NCBI GenBank assembly: GCA_036365515.1 | Contig: CM070873.1 | Coordinates: 174,956,104 to 175,020,103, forward strand | Direction: 5' to 3' | DNA from: Torymus aiolomorphi | Lineage: Eukaryota; Arthropoda; Insecta; Hymenoptera; Torymidae | DNA length: 64,000 bases | Shown: positions 9,569 to 20,775 of the stretch, one piece after another | Numbering within the stretch: the stretch's first letter is position 1 | How the letters are laid out: each line of letters begins with the position of its first letter | Program-made: the position numbers and the translations under genes | Notes under the pieces: model-generated | Databases searched by the model: none | Told to the model about the DNA's origin: nothing | The model's input: only the letters and a program-made list of their open reading frames with translations

Positions 9569-10986
9569 ATGTCCGAGGACAAAGAAAAAAACCAGGAACC
9601 ATGGAGCCTTCGTACAAACTTACTCAAGGTAAGAAAAAGTGCGCGAATCGAAATAAATGCGTGAGAAGATAAAGATTGAATAGAGTTGGGTAGAGACGGC
9701 ATTGGGACCACAAAGTTGTGGAATGCATCAGAATTCGCAATGGCCAGTGCAGATTCTGATGTTGAGGCGCGTTGGGGCTGGTGCCGACGACAAATGAACA
9801 AAAATCGCCCGGCGGCAGTTAGAGGTTTCCGAGAATCGGTATCGGCGCGAACAAAACAAAAGAGGAGAAGTGTGCGCGTGCAACATGCCCGTGAAGGTCG
9901 CCGAGAGAAGTGTGCGATCCTTCTTCCCCTTCCGTTCGGCACTTGAGAGTGTGCGCGCTGTGTACAACCTGGAGAGGAGAAGAAGGGAGGGCGCAGTGCG
10001 CGACGGAGAGACAAGGGTGGGCTCCGCGGCAGTTCCGCATGATGTATGTACACATATATATACAGAGAGAGAGGAGTCCGAGGCTCGCTGACACAGCCGC
10101 GCGCAGACATAGATATAGATATAGATAGAAACAGTGGCGGGCAGTGAAGGGAGAGACTCGGAGGAGTGTACGGCGCGGCGCTGTGCGTACATAACATATA
10201 GATCGAACACAGAGCGTCAAACGGTGATGTCGAGCGGAAATTTGTTATGTATAGATACTCGAGTACGGGAGAGGTTATAACCGAACAACAACAATGAATA
10301 GATTAGAGATGCAGAAAGGTAGAGAGGGAAATAAATAAAATCCATGGTATATTAGTATATTACGTAGATGAGAAATAAAATGATTTAAACTCGTAAATAT
10401 ATTAAGAATAAAAGCGCAAATAACAAAATCAAAATATGTTACTAGCATAAAACAACAAAAAGGTACCTTAATTAACAGTTAAAATTAATTACAGATGAAA
10501 AAAGCTCTCTTGAGAGCCGTGATGAAGGCAGAAGAGATTTACGATCTGTCTTCGCCATTAAATAGGAAAACTTTGAGGGTTACTCAAACTGAATACGAAG
10601 GAGAGACATGTATCGTATTTGAATCTCAGACAGAAGATCGTTTTGCCATAGGTGTGTAAAATGATTACTAAGTATAGTGGCTCTCAGAGTTCGCTGCTGT
10701 GGAGATGGTCACCGTGTGTCATGTATCTGCAGTAGCGAGGGCTCTGCAGTGGGCCTAAATGTTATAGCGTTCACTGCTTTGCTCGTTGTTGAACAGTATT
10801 ACTAATGTTTAGTGTGCTGATCAATAACACCTAATAAACTTACAAATTATTTCAGATCCGACAAAACTACAAAAGGAAGGTGAAGAATTAATCGAGCAAA
10901 CAATGAAAAGAGAACTACTGGAAGAAGTCATAGAAATAGAATTTATAGATGGAAAGATTTTTTATAAGGGTTGTCGGGCTGTTTAG
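9569..10986 (+). CDS. Unrecognised spliced ORF in the Copia C1 leader (three exons)
   Basis: Exon 1 9569-9628 (ATG in AAGGATGTC; ends CTCAAG then GTAAGA), intron to 10494 (ends ATTACAG), exon 2 10495-10651 (ends GCCATAG then GTGTGT), intron to 10855 (ends TTATTTCAG), exon 3 10856-10986 with TAG at 10984. The frame is phase 0 at the first junction and phase 1 at the second, and stays open through all three, giving about 115 acidic, Glu/Lys-rich residues. I recognise no domain. Exon 2 also has its own ATG at its first base. The surrounding Copia coding region is broken, while this frame is not. It could be an accessory gene of the element, a captured host fragment, or chance; splicing is predicted, not shown. 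Confidence 0.45.
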
Positions 10987-12694
10987 GAAATATCAAGTTT
11001 TGAATTTCCCGCGGTTGCGCGACTGAGGGATAACTCAGCAGGCGGCCGTGCGACGGCAGCACTCATCAGCTGCTCTCTGCGGAACAGCTGAATCGCTACA
11101 CTGATTAGCCGAGTACGGTAAAAATCATACTGTCTCTCTCATGCTTACACATGTAAATGAGAGAGACGGTGATTTGACTCACTCCTCGGGAACAACGAGA
11201 CGAGGAAGAAGACGGAAGTGCTCATTCATTCTGTCGCTGTAAAATACTGGACGGCGTGCTCACCACGAGGCCGCATGGCCGACTCTCTCTCATTCGGTCT
11301 ACTCAACTCATCTCTTCGTCTGGTCGGCGTGCTCGCCAAGAGGTCGCGTGGCCGGCACACACGGCGTTCTCACTACAGTCAGGCTCTCTCTCTGAAACAG
11401 TCGGCCTCGTGGAGAATTTCAGTGCACAGGTTCGGCAGCTCTCACACCGAATGAACTCAAGTGTGGCATTCTTACTCTTCTCGAACTCCACTCATGTAAC
11501 GGTAGGCCACGTGGAGATTCAGTGCGGACATCCTCGGCAATTCTCATCGGATGGACTCAAGTGTGATCTTTCTCACTCTCTCCACATGGATATCATACGG
11601 CATCGGCTCACGCGGCTACGATCATACAGCAGCATTTCTCACACGGTATAGTCCATTGCGTGCTTGCCACGAAGTGCTTGGACTGCTCGTGCAGCATCTT
11701 CTAGTGCGGCAGTGATTCTCACACGGCGGTGAAACTCAAACGGCATCTGCTGCACTTTGGGGGCTGCTCTCAAGGAGGAGGCTTCACTGGTGTTCTCACA
11801 AGGTAACTTCTCACACGGCGGTGACACTCAAGTGGCATTCTTCTCACCGGCGCTCGATGCTTTGAGCACACCAAGAGGCAGCGTCTCACCCGGACATTCT
11901 CATATGGCAACTCCTTACAGTAGGGTTGTATCGCAATGCACAACCCAGGACGGCTTGCTGCATCTAGCTAGTAACGAGGCGACACATCTCAGCAACTGCA
12001 ACGCCAAACTCAACAGGATTGCTGATATGGCCTCTCTCATCGGCTGCTTCGCATCCTCACACTCATCTCACCGGCTATCTCATTTTAATCATCATGCTCA
12101 ACATACGGCTCTTCTCAACTGCTCATCTTTGTTGCGGAATCACCATCACTCGACCAACTCATCAGCGTAAGGATTAATATAACCTCTACGTACGAGAAGG
12201 TAACAACTCAATTACATGCGGCCATTTTATACAAAGGTGCGCTGCTATACGGAACGCATAGCCACGCGGTATAATTAGGAAATACTCAGGCATGATTAGG
12301 TCAGTAATACCTAATCGTGTCTTCTCATTGAAAACTCAACCACAATAAACTCAATAATAATTGATTGTGTTGCTTATTGTATGGTTAGCACTCTCATCAG
12401 TGATTCGCAACGTCACACAGAAAACTCATACACTCAAATAGCAAACTCACCAATACTCACAGAAATTGTAACACTCATACACTCAACCAGAAAACTCACC
12501 AATACTCACACAAATTGTAACAGTCATCCACTCAACTATTTATTGTATCAGTTACACACACATTTTGTTCAATTTTTATAATACCTTTTATCGACATATG
12601 TAATAGTAATTTATATTTTATAGTTATTGTGAATATATTGAAATTTAATTGACCAAAGTATTTGGCTCACAATTTATTTTGTAAACACCCACAG
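10987..12694 (+). other. C1 leader or intron, rich in CTCA words
   Basis: No convincing gene. A stem-loop lies at about 11129-11174 (CTGTCTCTCTCAT against ATGAGAGAGACGG). From about 11400 to 12550 the word ACTCA or TCTCA is repeated dozens of times, densest at 12333-12545 with about a dozen AACTCA/ACTCA copies. The stretch ends CACCCACAG at 12694, a good splice acceptor that would join in frame to the gag frame. Plus-strand frames within it (for example 11757-12170) look like by-products of the repeats. Confidence 0.45.
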
Positions 12695-13527
12695 CATGTC
12701 CTCATTATAATTTATGGAATTCTCAAACACGGGCTGATTTAGTAGTAGAATTGAATAGTGAAGATAGAGAAGATAGAGAAGGTAGTGAAGAGAGAGAAGA
12801 CATTGGAACTAAGACAGTAGAGAAGAGCAGCGCTGCGGCAGATAGAGAACTTAGTCCGGCACCACCGGAGCCAGGAGCACTGGAAACAAATGGGTCGAGC
12901 AAACCAGAGGAGATAGAGATAGATATAGAAGGTATAAAACCCACAATAAAATGTTTACAATTTCTTAAATTAAATATCTCAAAACTAAAACTTAGTGAGT
13001 CCATGATAACTGAACAAAATGAAAATGTATTAAAATTAGGCAAAACAAATACAGAAGGTAATATAAATAATAACACTGACGTTTTTGTTAACATTGTAGC
13101 AATGAAAAAGCGACTTGACGAGGTCATGAACTTTACTGAGGACATGGCTAAGGATAATGAAATCCGGATGAACACAGCCATTGGTCGAATTTCCAGACTG
13201 GAATCAAAGTTAAAGGAATTAAGCAAACTCAACACAGAGTTTAATGAAATGAGAGATGTAATAGAGAAGACCTTTGACGAGTTTGATGAGAGACTTCGAT
13301 ACCTAGAAGAACAGGTAACAGAATCTTATAATATAAACGATGAAGAAAACTGGAAAAATTCGACGGTGATGGATCGAAATAAAGGGGAAAATTCAAAAGC
13401 AGAAGGCTCTAATAACATTTTGTCGGAAAAAGTAAATTCATCTAAAATCAAACTCAAAATCTTGGAAAAGGAAAACTTGAAAGATAAAATCACGGTTGAA
13501 ATTTTAAATAAAGAGATAACAGTGTAA
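12695..13527 (+). pseudogene. Copia C1 gag, N-terminal part
   Basis: The frame opens at 12685 and has no ATG before about 13003, so a spliced start is likely. If exon 1 is read from the ATG at 9601 (MEPSYKLTQ), donor 9628/9629 and acceptor 12694/12695 join in frame. The protein is acidic at the start (EDREDREGSEERED), Pro-rich near residue 45, and predicted coiled-coil further on (ESKLKELSKLNTEFNEM). The frame ends at TAA 13525-13527, but the neighbouring frame is open across this point, so a single indel has split gag. Confidence 0.55.
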
Positions 13528-14640
13528 AGAGGGATTATAACTTAACTAATAAAACTACATTTGAGCACTTCATTGACCATTTGAAATCAGAATTAAGATC
13601 AAAAAGATTATTGCATGTTATAGAAAAACAAAACTTAGAAAATATAGACTGTAACAAATTAGAGCAGGATAGATTCAATGTGAGGGATATAATAATAAAT
13701 AGAATGGAACAAGAATATTATAATAAGATCATAGATGAAGTAGAGCCGACTAAAATTTTAGAAAAATTAAAAATAATTAAAAATAGTGAAGTAAATGTAA
13801 CATCAGTTTCCATAAGAAGACAGTTGTATAGTTTAATATACAATCCAAATAAAGAAGAGGCTTCTGCATATATAGATAAGTTTGAGGAACTCATAAGACA
13901 ACATGATAATATACCTGAAGGTTCTAAATTGTCAGAAGTAGAAATTAGAGATGCTTTTTACAATTAAATAATTCAAGAAGTTCCGCATGTTAAAACTTGA
14001 GAATTTCTCAGTAAATATAAAGAAGGAAAAAGTTTAGACTACTCTGAATTAAAAACATTTATTACACTACAGGAAGCAGAAAGAAAAGATTCAACCGCAA
14101 AAACCGCAATTGAAAGGACAAAACAAACCTCAGCAGCGGCTGCAAATTTAAAGGTAGATAGCGGAAGTTGCTATAAATGTGGAGACTTGGGGCACAGATT
14201 CTTTGAGTGCAAGAATCCTGCGACCATGTGCTATCATTGCAAACGCTACGAGGGGCACAAGGCTGACGAGTGTCCATACAAGAGAAGAGAAGGTGGTGGC
14301 AGTGGTTTCGACAGCGGCGGTCAAAGGTATATTAATAACAAATATTATAGAGGGGGTAGAGCAGATAGAAACTACAGTAGAGGGGGCGGTAGAGGTTTTA
14401 AACGATCAAATCCGTACAATGAAAATCAGCCCGATAGTAAGGTATTAAGAGGAAGTAGAGGAAAGCGTCGAGGCAGAGGACGTATGATGAGAGGCGGACG
14501 GGGAACATATAATAACAACAAAGTCGTTGAACAAAAGATAGAAACAGCAAAATCAAATGAAAAAGAAATTGGTAAGTTAGAAGTCTTAAAGATTAGCTTT
14601 GAACATAGAAAAGATGAAAATAGAAAAGATACATTTCCGT
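13528..14640 (+). pseudogene. Copia C1 gag, capsid and nucleocapsid part
   Basis: The second frame holds a Copia-type gag polypeptide region (UBN2-like; SLIYNPNKEEASAYIDKFEE) ending at TAA 13965. The same frame then reopens after a further TGA near 13998 and carries two zinc knuckles: CYKCGDLGHRFFEC (CX2CX4HX4C) and CYHCKRYEGHKADEC (CX2CX5HX4C), followed by an Arg/Gly-rich stretch. These bind element RNA. Two in-frame stops show this copy is dead. Confidence 0.75.
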
Positions 14641-15255
14641 TAGTTAAAGTCTTAGCCGATTCTGCTGCTACAGAGCATATGTCAAGTTCAAAATTAATTT
14701 TCAAATCATTTCATCCAAAAACAGACTTAGAAATCAGATGTGCAAATAAAAATGATTATTCAATCATTAAATCGGAGGGAGTAGGTAATGTAGTGGGATT
14801 TAATGATGAAAATAAGTTTTTACTTGTCAGAAAATCTATTATCCTTGCGAAAATTTGTTGAGAAAGGTCTAAGCGTATATTTAGACGACAAGAGAATAGA
14901 TATATTTGATCCTATATCTAACGAAGTCTTAATAACGGGAATATATCAAAGCCCATATTGGATAGTAGAGTTGAAAGTAGAAGGAATAAATAACCTAGAT
15001 CGGAATATTGAAAATGACAAAATAATTGCATATGTAGTTACTCGTAGAGAAGCTGCTAAAAGAAAATTAGAGAAGGTAATTAAAAATAACGTAAACACTA
15101 TAGAAAATGAAAATGAAGTGGAAAAGGAGAAGTTAGAAAAGAATGAGAATATAAATGTAACAATGAATTTTACTGATAAAATAACTGATAGAAAAATAAA
15201 TAATACAACCGGAGACATAGTATTAGAAAAAGATAACACTAAATTAGATTCGTGA
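14641..15255 (+). pseudogene. Copia C1 protease region
   Basis: VLADSAATEHM is the aspartic protease active site, with DSAAT in place of the usual DSGAT. The frame ends at 14861 and continues, shifted, from about 14803 to 15255, where a Glu/Lys/Asn-rich linker precedes the integrase. The frameshift lies in the overlap, about 14803-14860. Confidence 0.7.
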
Positions 15256-15922
15256 CAGTTTAAATGAAAAACCAATAAGCAATCAAGCAATGCTTTGGCA
15301 TATGAGGTTTGGGCATATTTCATTAAAATATCTAAAAGAATCACAGTCCAAAAACAAGAACATAGAGAAGCTAGATAAAGTAAAGTTAGACGAGACAATT
15401 TTAGATTGTGAAATATGTTTTATGTCAAAGTTAAATAAACTACCCTTTAATAAAACAAGACAAAGAGCAACAAAGTCATTACAAATAATCCATGCCGACA
15501 CTATGGACCCAATCAGTCCATCAACTTATCCGAAACGCTATAGATACATAGTAGTATTTATAGATGATTTCTCTAGATTGGCTATGGCATATCCAATGAA
15601 AGCCAAGAGTGAAACAGGACAATACTTAGAAATATTTATTAGAAGAGCTAGAAATCTATTAGGTAGAGATGAAAAATTTAGTTATCTTAGAACAGATCAA
15701 GGTACCGAATTTACTGGTGGTCACAGAGTAGAAGTGTTAAAAAGATTTGGAGCAGAATTACAACTAGTCTGTCCTGATACTCCAGAGCACAACGGCACAG
15801 CAGAAAGATTCAATCAAACCATTCAAAAGAAAGTAAGATCCTTAATGTTTGATTCTGGATTGCCAGAAAATATGTGGGACTTAGCCGTAAGTGCATCTGT
15901 GTATATATATAATAGACTATAA
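15256..15922 (+). pseudogene. Copia C1 integrase
   Basis: GAG-pre-integrase zinc region ([10 protein letters not shown] ... [18 protein letters not shown]), then the DDE core: Asp in IHADTMDP, Asp in RTDQGTEF, Glu in EHNGTAERF. All three catalytic residues are present. The frame is separated from the preceding part by a shift between 15255 and 15290, and from RT by a duplicated AATAGACTAT/AATAGACTAC unit near 15910-15929, which shifts the frame. Confidence 0.85.
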
Positions 15923-15929
15923 TAGACTA

Positions 15930-17342
15930 CCACATAAGTCAAATGATATGAAATCTCCAATAACGATATTCAACCCAGATTATAGAGTAGATTTGAATCA
16001 ATTGAGAAGATTTGGAGCACTAGCATATTTCAAAATACAGAGAAAAAAGGGCCCTAAATTTAGTCAAATAGCCAAGAAAGCAGTACTAATAGGATACAAA
16101 TTTGATGGATATATCTTATTTTGCCCGGAAGAAGGAAAATATTATAAAAGTAGAGATGTAAAATTTGACGAAAAGATGAAAGAGAATAAGGAAACAATAG
16201 AAACGGAGGGAGAGCCTAAAAGGAAAAGAGGCAGACCGAGTAAAATACAAACAACATGTGAGGAACAAGACTTAGAGGAGTTAGAAGTAGAAAATATAGG
16301 ATTAGAAAAGGAAAAGATGAATGCACTTCTTGCTCGACTGAATGAAGACCCAGTTTCGTATAGTGAAGCACTGAGCACAAATGAAAGATATCACTGGGAA
16401 ATTGCAATTACAGAAGAACTAGAATCCATAAAAGAAAACGAAGTCTGGAAACTAGTAGAAAGGCCCAAAACAATAGACGGAAAGAAACCCAACATTATAG
16501 ATTCCAAGTGGGTTTTAAAGAAAAAGAAAGAAACAGAAAACAAAATAAAATACAAAGCCAGGCTGGTAATTAGAGGTTTCAAGGACCGGAATAGTTACGA
16601 CTTAAGCGAGACTTACTCACCAGTATCAAGACTATCATTGATCAGATTTGTATTAGCTTATGCTAATAAACATGATTTAGAGATGTGTCAATTAGATGTG
16701 AAAACAGCCTTCTTAAACGGCTCTATAGATGAAGAAATTTATATGGAGATACCCGAAGGTTTTGACTGCTCAGATGATATCAGAAACTCCAAAGTATGTA
16801 AACTACAAAGAGCATTATATGGCCTCAAGATAAGTCCCAAGAAATGGAACGAGAAATTCTCTGAAGTATCAAAAGAAATAGGGTTAAAAGGTAATGACAT
16901 AGAACCATGTGTGTTCACGAAAAGGGAAGACAATATTATACTAATACTTGTGCTTTATGTAGATGATATACTTATAGTAAGCAACAGTAGAGTTGAATTA
17001 GATGAAGTTAAAAGGAAACTAAAACTAAAATTTAAAATGACTGATTTGGGTGAGCCACAGAATTTTCTTGGCATGAAAATAGAGAAAAACAGAAAAGTCA
17101 AAGAATTTAAGATAACATTGGACAAATACATACACAAGATGTTAAAAAGATTTGGCTACAGTAAGATGCATCCACAGAAAACTCCTATGGTAACGAATCA
17201 AGTAAACAATAGAGATAGACGAGATAGAGAAGATGATAAAGATACAAATGATACACAGCAGGCAACAAATGCAGAAATATCTAGATATAGAGAGTTGGCT
17301 GGGACACTGTTGTATTTGGCAAATACAGTGAGACCGATATAA
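15930..17342 (+). pseudogene. Copia C1 reverse transcriptase
   Basis: Reads through the end of integrase and a Glu/Lys-rich linker into Copia [36 protein letters not shown] and the catalytic box YVDDILIV at about 16957. It ends in ANTVRPI at TAA, where a one-base deletion has broken the continuation ([11 protein letters not shown] in the next frame). Confidence 0.88.
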
Positions 17343-17620
17343 CATATGCAATAAATATTTTGAGTAGACATCAAATAAATCCAACTGAAATAGAGTGGAC
17401 AATGGCGAAGAGAGTCTGTAGATATCTGAAACATACAGAAAATATAGGCATAATATTCAAGGGCAAAACAGATGAATTAGATGCATTTTCAGATGCAAGT
17501 TTTGCAGATTGTAAGGGATCAAAAACGACCAGTGGTTTCCTAGTGAAACTATACGGTGACCCTGTGGCTTGAAAAACATACAAACAACACTTTGTTGCAC
17601 TTTCAACTTATGCTCTGGAT
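17343..17620 (+). pseudogene. Copia C1 RNase H, truncated
   Basis: Continues RT in the shifted frame (YLKHTENIGIIF ... AFSDASFADCKGSKTTSGF). DASFADC is the first RNase H acidic motif. A stop replaces the Trp expected before KTYKQ at about 17571, and the frame is lost near 17620, where Penelope RT sequence begins. The 3' LTR of C1 is absent. Confidence 0.75.
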
Positions 17621-17626
17621 AAAAGT

Positions 17627-17795
17627 CTTTCTATGCAGTTCTCGAAATATTTCACTCGTCTAAAATCGACTATTAAAAGTAGTAGTGAGCTTAAAGAAAT
17701 CATAGATACAATAGAAATGAGTAATGATCAAGAATTTGTTTCGTATGACGTTGTGTCACTGTTCACAAACATTCCCAAAAGCTTAAGGTGGTCTT
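17627..17795 (+). pseudogene. Penelope-like RT fragment
   Basis: About 55 codons ending SYDVVSLFTNIP, the Penelope RT signature around its first catalytic Asp. It is upstream in RT order of the part found at 30075-30300. It directly abuts the broken Copia RNase H. Confidence 0.75.
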
Positions 17796-18050
17796 ACATC
17801 TAAAAATTTTGAAAAAATCAACTTTTTTTATTGAATTTTTTAATTATATATGTTATTCTGAACCTAAAGAAACTAGTTTAGATAAAAAATTTAAAAAATT
17901 AAAAATGATATGGTTAAAAGAGCCTACTATCTTCAAAATGAAGAAAAAAATTTTTTTTTTTTTTGCCTTTTCTATAGGTTTCTGATATATATATATATAT
18001 ATATATACATTATATTAGAGATGATGTTAATGGTAGGAAGTGATAAACTT
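17796..18050. other. AT-rich spacer, nothing recognised
   Basis: A/T-rich sequence with a (TA)n near 17985-18007. No frame or repeat could be assigned. Confidence 0.4.
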
Positions 18051-18396
18051 GTTATTCAGGAATCTAATGGCCATACTACCAGATAAGGTTGTTAAATAAA
18101 TTATAACAATATTTTAGAATTAATCAACGTTTCGGACACTTTATTGTCCCTCTTCAGGATGAAAACGTTTGAAAATCAAATCTTAGTACGCGGGAGAACA
18201 ATCCGCTCGTCAATGGATTGACGAGCTGGTCCACTGACGAGCGGATTGTTCTCCCGCGTACTAAGATTTGACTTTCAAACGTTTTCATCCTGAAGAGGGA
18301 CAATAAAGTGTCCGAAACGTTGATTAATTCTAAAATGTTGTTATAATTTATTTAACAACCTTATCTGGTAGTATGGCCACTAGATTCCTGAATAAC
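18051..18396. repeat. Palindrome with 162-bp arms and hammerhead-like motifs
   Basis: 18051-18212 is the near-exact reverse complement of 18235-18396 around a 22-base loop; outer ends are GTTATTCAGG and CCTGAATAAC. Each arm contains CTGAAGA, a GGGACA/TGTCC stem, then GAAACGTTG (18290-18321 on plus, 18126-18157 on minus). That order fits the hammerhead ribozyme core seen in Penelope-like elements. It may be two Penelope 3' ends joined head to head. Confidence 0.8.
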
Positions 18397-18400
18397 ATAT

Positions 18401-18619
18401 ATATATATATATATATACATTATTCATACCCGTAGCTTTGAGGATCTAGAGTTTCTTTCGCCAGAGTCTTGCGCGCTTGACTAAAGAAATAATCCCCTCT
18501 CTGGGTAGAAGGTACTAATATAGATCCTCAAAAGTCAAAAGTACGGCTTCATACCTTGGCACTTTGAGGATAAATCCTCAAAGTATCGGTATGTTGCTGA
18601 ATAGAATCCTCAAAGGATG

Positions 18620-18670
<51 letters not shown>

Positions 18671-19205
18671 AACACGTTTACTTGTATGTGTTTTAAAATA
18701 TCAAAAAACATTATTTAAGACTTATTAGTATAAGAATTATAAAAAAATAATTAAATTTAAATACGGGATTTATTATAAAAATAATATAAATCATATTCTG
18801 GAATTTGAAATCCAGTGGAATCGTATTTTGAGTTGTGACAATTTTGCTCTTCTGTTCTAGTAAAGTGACCATTCCGTCAACGAAATTTGACAGCAAATTA
18901 CTATCTTAATACTCCCTTTTGTATACGTATATACTTATAAAACTATAATACCATAGTGTCACACAGTTGCAGAGTAGACAGCTCAAAATCTAAAATAAGC
19001 CAAAATACATAACCATGTTATTTTCACAGTTTGATTTGCAGTTTTTGCTTTCAGATAGAGAAAGATTTTTTTCTTAGTGCTTGATTATTTGTATTCATAA
19101 GTGAATTTTGGACTAAAAATTTAATGTATTGTGTATGTGAAGATACATGCCTGAAAAGTATAAGTGTAATTATAATACAAGCGTGCAATGACAGTTTTGT
19201 TTAAA
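18401..19205 (+). repeat. Second copy of the 220-1058 repeat
   Basis: Matches 216-1058 in order: short (TA)n, word cassette L1 (core at 18478-18499), (TA)n, right foldback arm (18669-18859) and the LTR-like flank (18860-19205). It has more differences in the flank than in the cassette. The left foldback arm is replaced by the palindrome at 18051-18396. Confidence 0.8.
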
Positions 19206-19924
19206 TTAGGAAAGTAGTTTCAGTTCAAGATGGGAATGCTGTATGAAAATTAATACTGAAAAATATATGCATTGGCAAGATTGAATTAAGTATTTTAAAG
19301 AAGAGGCAGTAAAAATTTTTATCGCATAAAAATAAAAACATCTTTTTTCTAAGAAAGATGTAAGTGACATATTAAGTCTAACTCACTAGGATATATAATT
19401 CAATTCAGAAGATTTGTGAATTGCAATAATTGTCAAGACGTATCTATACACATAAAAGCAACAAGCCTGCTCACAAGAATACAGGCATAAATTCAAGATA
19501 TATTTAATATTTAATATGTCTGATCATTGAAAAAATGGGCTTATCGGCTTTTATGTACTTATATACTTTTCTCTACGACAGTGATGGCTTCTTAAGTTTC
19601 GATTTGGATTATGGGGATTTCATAATTCATAAGACCTGGCGCATATTCTACATTTATCTTAGTATTATAAATAATAATCTAACTCAGTATAGTGTGTTAA
19701 AAAGTGATTCAACAGTGGATGAATCAAAAGTACGAAAGGACAGATTGAGCAATAACTTTTAATGGAACGGATGCATGCAAGGTACGAGACTTTCTGTTTT
19801 AACCATTTTATACGGGAGAACAGATAATAGATATACAGGAAAGTGAGTTTCAAGAAGGAAAAGAATGGGGATCAAATGGGTGATTATTTTTGGAATTTAT
19901 GGTATTTTTCTTTGCAGGCTTATT
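19206..19924. other. Unassigned AT-rich region with one short ORF
   Basis: Shares nothing with the rest of the window. A 75-codon plus frame at 19535-19762 (MGLSAFMYLYTFLY start, hydrophobic first third) is the only sizeable one; I do not recognise it and it may be chance. A good splice acceptor (TTTCTTTGCAG) lies at 19908-19918. Confidence 0.3.
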
Positions 19925-20023
19925 TCTCAAAATGTCATTTCTTAAAGTTTGTCGTAACTTTTCTCTGAGACTGGTCGATGACTTTTCATGAGACGAAGTG
20001 CAAATTGTTCCTCATTTATGTAG
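19925..20023 (-). repeat. Left piece of a palindromic element split by G1
   Basis: Read on the minus strand it matches 29765-29862 in order (ACTACATAAAT, GGAACAATTTGCACTT, CTCATG, GAGAAAAGTTACGACAAAC). Its last five bases, TGTAG, are repeated at 29588-29592 on the other side of G1. With 29593-29870 it rebuilds one long hairpin, now interrupted. Confidence 0.65.
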
Positions 20024-20775
20024 TATAACGGGATGGCTAGTGGGAGAAAATCTCAACAAGCCACAGGCCAGCGATGCCCTAGAACACGGTGCCGCAGGTG
20101 TCAGACTAAAATGACTTGCCCGGGGATCTGCTCCTGGAATCCTGAAAACAACGCGAAGATCGCACACGAACTTCGCTTTCCAACTAATTGGATCGCTGAG
20201 TGAAAAGCACGCGCTCGAAGAGTAAAGCGCGCGGCCTCTATGCTCAGATATGAAAACCGGGAGAAGGACAGATTGTAATGAACAACGCGATGAGTAACTA
20301 GATATCACAGTATATTAAAACCAATAACAATTACATGCATAACGCACGTGCTTATTAAAACAAACTGTTAGTTCACGCGCGACAGTTAATATTCAAACGC
20401 GCGAACAACACGGCGCGCGGTGAAGCTGCTAATCTCGCGCGCGGTGTTAAAGTACGGCGGGCTGACACACACCCGCACGTACACGGCACAGAAAGCTTGC
20501 ACGGGGCGATTTCCGTGCGAGCCTTTACAATAAACCCGCGAGAGAAGAGTAGAAAACTTAGGAAGGAGCAGCCGGTGCACTCGGCTCTCTCTCGCTCTCT
20601 GTCGCTCGCACGGCAGTTGCGCTCTCTTTCTCTCTCTCTCTCTTACTCGCTGTATTGGGTCGGAAGGCGGGCTGACTACCGGCTCCTCGCTCGCTGTCTC
20701 GTGTGGCTCACGCGGCTCGGGATCGTTCTCTCTCTGTCTCTCTTTCACACGCATACACTCTGCTCGACGCCTCCA
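20024..20775 (-). repeat. G1 3' LTR, truncated
   Basis: Co-linear with 28532-29310 (ACGGGATGGCTAG start; CGCCTCCACT end) but it stops at about 20775, where ORF3 begins abruptly. The polypurine tract and outer U3 are deleted. Another LTR of the family, at 47756-49121, shows what is missing. Confidence 0.8.

Noticed and set aside
9418..10220. Three minus-strand frames of 130-259 codons
   Set aside because: Overlap the C1 leader, are rich in Ser/Arg/Leu low-complexity runs, and lie opposite the spliced ORF's first exon and intron.
12723..13235. Minus-strand Ser/Leu-rich frame
   Set aside because: Antisense shadow of C1 gag, which has recognisable gag features on plus.
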